NCBI GenBank assembly: GCA_004555765.1
Contig: SFHG01000015.1
Coordinates: 1 to 35,130 of the forward strand
From: Bacteroidales bacterium
GTDB lineage: Bacteria > Bacteroidota > Bacteroidia > Bacteroidales > Porphyromonadaceae
Direction of reading: 5' to 3'
Length of the DNA stretch: 35,130 nt
Shown: positions 32,453-35,130 of the stretch, in pieces
Position numbering within the stretch: position 1 is the first letter of the stretch
Layout of the letters: each line of letters starts with the position of its first letter
Position numbers and translations under genes: made by a program
Notes under the pieces: model-generated
What the model was told of the DNA's origin: nothing
Databases searched by the model: none
Seen by the model: the letters and a program-made list of their open reading frames with translations, nothing else

Positions 32453-33634
32453 ATGTCTCAGATACAGACAGAGGACGGTTATTTCGACGATATAAGACCT
32501 TTCGAGGACAGTGAGGTGCCGGGTGTAGTCCGCTCGTTGCTCTCAAACCCGGAGGCGGGAGCGTTTCTCTCGCAGTTGCTGAAGAAGACAGGCGAAGTGG
32601 ACGACCTCGGGAAGATTTCTTCCATCAAGGACGTTAAGAAATCGGCTATGGCACCGATTTTGCGTGATCTGCTCTCCAAAAGTGCTTTTTCCTACACTTC
32701 GTCCGGGAAGAGCGGTTTGGATCAAACGGGCAGGACGAAGTACACCTTCATCAGCAACCATCGGGATATCATCCTCGACTCTGCCCTCCTGAACCTCGTC
32801 CTTATGGAGGCGGGTTTGCCGCTCCCCGAGATAGCCATAGGCGACAACCTTTTGCTCCGCCCGTGGATACGTGACGTGGTTCGTCTCGCGGGTGCCTTCA
32901 TCGTCAAACGCTCCGTCGGTGTGCGGGAGATGATAGAGGAGAGTCGCCGTCTGAGCCTGTATATGAGGCGCAACATCGCCGAAGGCAGGGCTTCCCAGTG
33001 GATTGCCCAAAGAGAAGGAAGAGCCAAAGACGGGAATGACCGTACCCAGCAGTCTGTCCTCAAGATGCTTGCGATGTCTGCTCCGGAGGGCGAGACGCCG
33101 GTCAGGGCACTTAGGGCACTTAACCTCGTCCCTGTTGCCTTTTCCTACGAGTATGACCCTTGCGATTATCTCAAGGCGCTCGAACTCCTGCAGAAAGCAA
33201 GAGGCACCTACAAGAAGGAGGAAAAAATCAGCGACCTCCTAAGTATGCAGACCGGTCTCACCGGCTACAAAGGCCGCATCCACGTGGCTATCGGCGAGCC
33301 GCTCTGTAACCTTTTGGAAGGGAAAGAGACGGAGCTCTCGGCGTTATCCAAAAACGACCAATACAGAGCCGTGGCCGAGATGATCGATGAAGTCGTCTTC
33401 GCCCGTTACCGCTTCTATCCCTGCAATTACATCGCTTACGATTTGCTTCATGGCAGCGTCTCGGGGGATGGGCTTTACTCCAAGAGGGAACGCCTCAAGT
33501 TTGAACTCTATCTGGAGGATCGGCTCGATATGCTCCGCGAATTCAAAGAGGCCAAAGGCGAGCGGGATTTCCTCTACACCAAGCTTCTGGAGATGTATGC
33601 CAATCCCCTGAAGAATCACCTCGAACACAAGTAA
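32453..33634 (+). CDS. PlsC/PlsB-like acyltransferase
   Basis: Probable glycerolipid acyltransferase, 393 residues. Block I is FISNHRDIILDSALL, with H103 and D109 (also D105): the usual HX4D spacing is not seen; it is HX5D, or HxD if D105 is used. Block II is GAFIVKRS (147-154). Block III is WIAQREGRAKDGND, with E188, G189 and R190 in place of EGxxS/TR. The N-terminal 85 residues are an extra helical region. The likely substrates are acyl-ACP/CoA and glycerol phosphate or lysophosphatidate (family knowledge), but an unusual acceptor is possible. A single-gene unit; followed by array F and pncA. Confidence 0.8.
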   Translation: MSQIQTEDGYFDDIRPFEDSEVPGVVRSLLSNPEAGAFLSQLLKKTGEVDDLGKISSIKDVKKSAMAPILRDLLSKSAFSYTSSGKSGLDQTGRTKYTFISNHRDIILDSALLNLVLMEAGLPLPEIAIGDNLLLRPWIRDVVRLAGAFIVKRSVGVREMIEESRRLSLYMRRNIAEGRASQWIAQREGRAKDGNDRTQQSVLKMLAMSAPEGETPVRALRALNLVPVAFSYEYDPCDYLKALELLQKARGTYKKEEKISDLLSMQTGLTGYKGRIHVAIGEPLCNLLEGKETELSALSKNDQYRAVAEMIDEVVFARYRFYPCNYIAYDLLHGSVSGDGLYSKRERLKFELYLEDRLDMLREFKEAKGERDFLYTKLLEMYANPLKNHLEHK

Positions 33635-33639
33635 AAATC

Positions 33640-33733
33640 TCGGTCCGTATCTCGCACTTCTCCCGGTCTGTGTCCGGTGACCTTCCGGGTACGTGTCCCG
33701 CATTCCCCGGAGTCCGTGCAAGATTTTCGGATC
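33640..33733. repeat. 23-bp lattice repeat array F (all units forward)
   Basis: Units start at 33642 (GGTCCGTATC), 33665 (GGTCTGTGTC), 33688 (GGTACGTGTC) and 33711 (AGTCCGTGCA): spacing exactly 23, 23, 23, all in the same orientation, so this copy is a plain tandem repeat without strong hairpins. It begins 6 bp after the acyltransferase stop and ends 30 bp before the pncA start. Confidence 0.8.
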
Positions 33734-33762
33734 GTCTCGTACACCATTCTTCTCCAAAAACG

Positions 33763-34305
33763 ATGAAATCGCTTATTATAGTCGACCCCCAAAACGATTT
33801 TATCACCGGTACGCTTCCTGTCCCGGGAGCAGAGAAAGCTATGCGTGACCTCGCCTCCCGCCTCGGAGAGTTTCCCGTGCAGCATATCTTTGTGACGATG
33901 GACTGCCATCCTTTCCGGCATATGAGTTTCGAGGAAGAAGGCGGCATCTGGCCGGTACACTGCGTCAAGTACTCCGGAGGGGCGGCCGTGGAGCCGGTCC
34001 TTATGGAAGCACTTAGGATGTGCGGGGACAAGACGGTTCACTTCATCGAGAAAGGTACCCTTAGAGACAGGGAAGCATACAGCGCATTCGAGGAGTCCTA
34101 TCCGTCCCTCTTGGACGAAGCGGACGAGATTTTCGTCACGGGTCTCGCGGGCGATGTCTGTGTGCAAACCAGCATCAGGGATCTGGTGCGTCACGGACTC
34201 GCGGGCAAACTGACCGTGGTGCAGAAGTATTGCCCAAGCCTCGACGGTGGCAAGCTCCTCTCCGAGACTGCAGGCGAACTGGGGCTGAAAATTTCCGATT
34301 TTTGA
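33763..34305 (+). CDS. pncA: Nicotinamidase (isochorismatase-like hydrolase)
   Basis: Hydrolyses nicotinamide to nicotinate in NAD salvage. 180 residues from the ATG at 33763 (MKSLIIVDPQNDF); an in-frame ATG at 33670 lies in array F and would add an unrelated tail. Catalytic triad D8, K97 (FIEKGT) and C133 (GLAGDVCVQTS). Metal ligands D47, H49 and H53 in DCHPFRH. The GGIWPVHCVKYSGGA block (60-74) is as in PncA. It is followed at 50 bp by the DUF4494 gene. Some PncA homologues act on pyrazinamide; nothing here argues for another substrate. Confidence 0.94.
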   Translation: MKSLIIVDPQNDFITGTLPVPGAEKAMRDLASRLGEFPVQHIFVTMDCHPFRHMSFEEEGGIWPVHCVKYSGGAAVEPVLMEALRMCGDKTVHFIEKGTLRDREAYSAFEESYPSLLDEADEIFVTGLAGDVCVQTSIRDLVRHGLAGKLTVVQKYCPSLDGGKLLSETAGELGLKISDF

Positions 34306-34355
34306 AAACAAGAAAGGGGGAATAGGGGTTTTACTTAAAGAAACGAAGACAGATT

Positions 34356-34781
34356 ATGAGTTGGTTTGAATGCAAAATCACATACGACAAGGAAATCAGT
34401 GCCGAAGGCAAGCTCAAAAAGGTGAGTGAATCTTACCTGCTTGACGCAGAGACCTTCACCGACGCAGAAGCCCGGATGACGGAGCTGATGGAGTCGCGCG
34501 GAGCTTTCACTATGGATACGGTCAAGAAAGTCCGCCTCTCCGAGCTTTTCCTCGATGACAAATCCGAGCGCTTCTATAAGGCGAAAGTGGGCTTTATCTC
34601 CCTTGACGAGAAAGCAGGTGTCGAAAAGAAAAAATACGTGCAGATGCTCGTACAGGCCGACAATTTTCGCGAAGCCCTCGACAACCTCAATAAAGGGATG
34701 AAGGACACCTTGGCGGACTACGAGATCGCACAGTTGCAGGAGACACCCATTATGGACGTTTTCCCCTATGAAGTAAAGTAA
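34356..34781 (+). CDS. DUF4494 protein
   Basis: 141 residues, soluble, no signal peptide or membrane segment. The N-terminus MSWFECKITYDKE and the C-terminal half (QMLVQADNFREALDNLNKGMKDTLADYEIAQLQETPIMDVFPYE) are the DUF4494 signature known from Bacteroidetes. Function unknown. The next gene starts directly at the base after its stop, so coupling to the YggS-like product is likely and is a common arrangement in Bacteroidetes. Confidence 0.88.
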   Translation: MSWFECKITYDKEISAEGKLKKVSESYLLDAETFTDAEARMTELMESRGAFTMDTVKKVRLSELFLDDKSERFYKAKVGFISLDEKAGVEKKKYVQMLVQADNFREALDNLNKGMKDTLADYEIAQLQETPIMDVFPYEVK

Positions 34782-35130
34782 ATGGACACGATAAAAGAAA
34801 GACTTGAAGCACTGTGGGGCGAGCTCGGAGACTCCGTCCGTCTCGTCGCTGTCTCCAAGTTTCACCCCGTGGACAAACTCCGTGAGGCGTACGACGCAGG
34901 ACAGAGGATTTTCGGGGAGAATCGTGTACAGGAGTTGGATGAAAAGGTGCCTCTTTTGCCTAATGACATCCGGTGGCACTTCATCGGCACGCTCCAAAGA
35001 AACAAAGTCAAGTACATCGTCCCCTACGTCGATACCATACAGAGCATCGACCGAGCCGAGATACTGTACGAGGTCGAAAGGCAGGCAGAGAAAAAAGGTG
35101 GTCGGAGAGACCGTAAGATTAAACTTTTGC
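34782..35130 (+). CDS. YggS/PROSC-family PLP homeostasis protein, N-terminal part
   Basis: Start at ATG 34782; the frame is open to the window edge (116 residues visible). Block LVAVSKFHP contains the PLP-binding lysine K26. FGENRVQEL and WHFIGTLQRNKVK are the other family signatures. Members are fold-type III PLP proteins that buffer PLP and affect amino-acid metabolism; no catalysis is proven. It is the next gene after DUF4494 with no gap. Truncated by the end of the window. Confidence 0.96.
   Translation, partial: MDTIKERLEALWGELGDSVRLVAVSKFHPVDKLREAYDAGQRIFGENRVQELDEKVPLLPNDIRWHFIGTLQRNKVKYIVPYVDTIQSIDRAEILYEVERQAEKKGGRRDRKIKLL

Noticed and set aside
4891..33733. CRISPR array as an explanation for the short periodic repeats
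   Set aside because: The units are only about 10 bp, degenerate, flip orientation and come in fours at six loci; no cas genes are present.

Overview
The window reads as a Bacteroidales chromosome, most likely Porphyromonadaceae (inference). Three things support this: a complete moxR-batABCDE (aerotolerance-type) operon, start regions that mostly carry the Bacteroidetes -7 box TAnnTTTG rather than a Shine-Dalgarno, and PorT-type barrel, TypA, ATP-dependent PckA and DUF4494-YggS genes of Bacteroidetes type. Genus is not certain. No rRNA, tRNA or CRISPR array was seen.

Layout. (1) About 1-2260 is the end of an integrated element of lower GC: the tail of an HTH protein, a RhuM-like protein and a 411-residue IntDOT-class tyrosine integrase, then about 0.5 kb of gene-free DNA with candidate attachment and arm sites. 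(2) 2339-6795, minus strand: typA, a double-domain glycosyltransferase and trmN6. (3) 6932-13867, plus strand: a shortened division/cell-wall (dcw) cluster, ftsL-ftsI-murE-mraY-murD, divergent from typA, followed by an outer-membrane barrel protein with its own promoter. (4) 14970-25721, minus strand: moxR-DUF58-(BatD-like)-batA-batB-batC-batD-batE, continuing with small gaps into a PAP2 phosphatase, a sugar-kinase-like phosphotransferase and a DgkA-type lipid kinase. (5) pckA, a GH20 hexosaminidase and a PpiD/SurA-type foldase, all minus. (6) Plus strand to the end: a PlsC-like acyltransferase, nicotinamidase, DUF4494 and the start of a YggS-family PLP protein.

Functionally the window is dominated by envelope biology: peptidoglycan precursor synthesis (MurE, MraY, MurD), septal synthesis (FtsL, FtsI), lipid recycling (PAP2, DgkA), the Bat inner-membrane complex, periplasmic folding (PpiD) and glycan work (glycosyltransferase, GH20, sugar kinase).

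The most unusual signal is a family of six intergenic arrays (near 4900, 11033, 14748, 21685, 29803 and 33642). Each has four copies of a degenerate 10-bp unit (forward form GGTMYGTRYC) placed on an exact 23-bp lattice, with each copy in either orientation. Adjacent inverted copies form hairpins; one is an excellent terminator. The arrays always lie just 3' of a gene and never in the two divergent promoter gaps.
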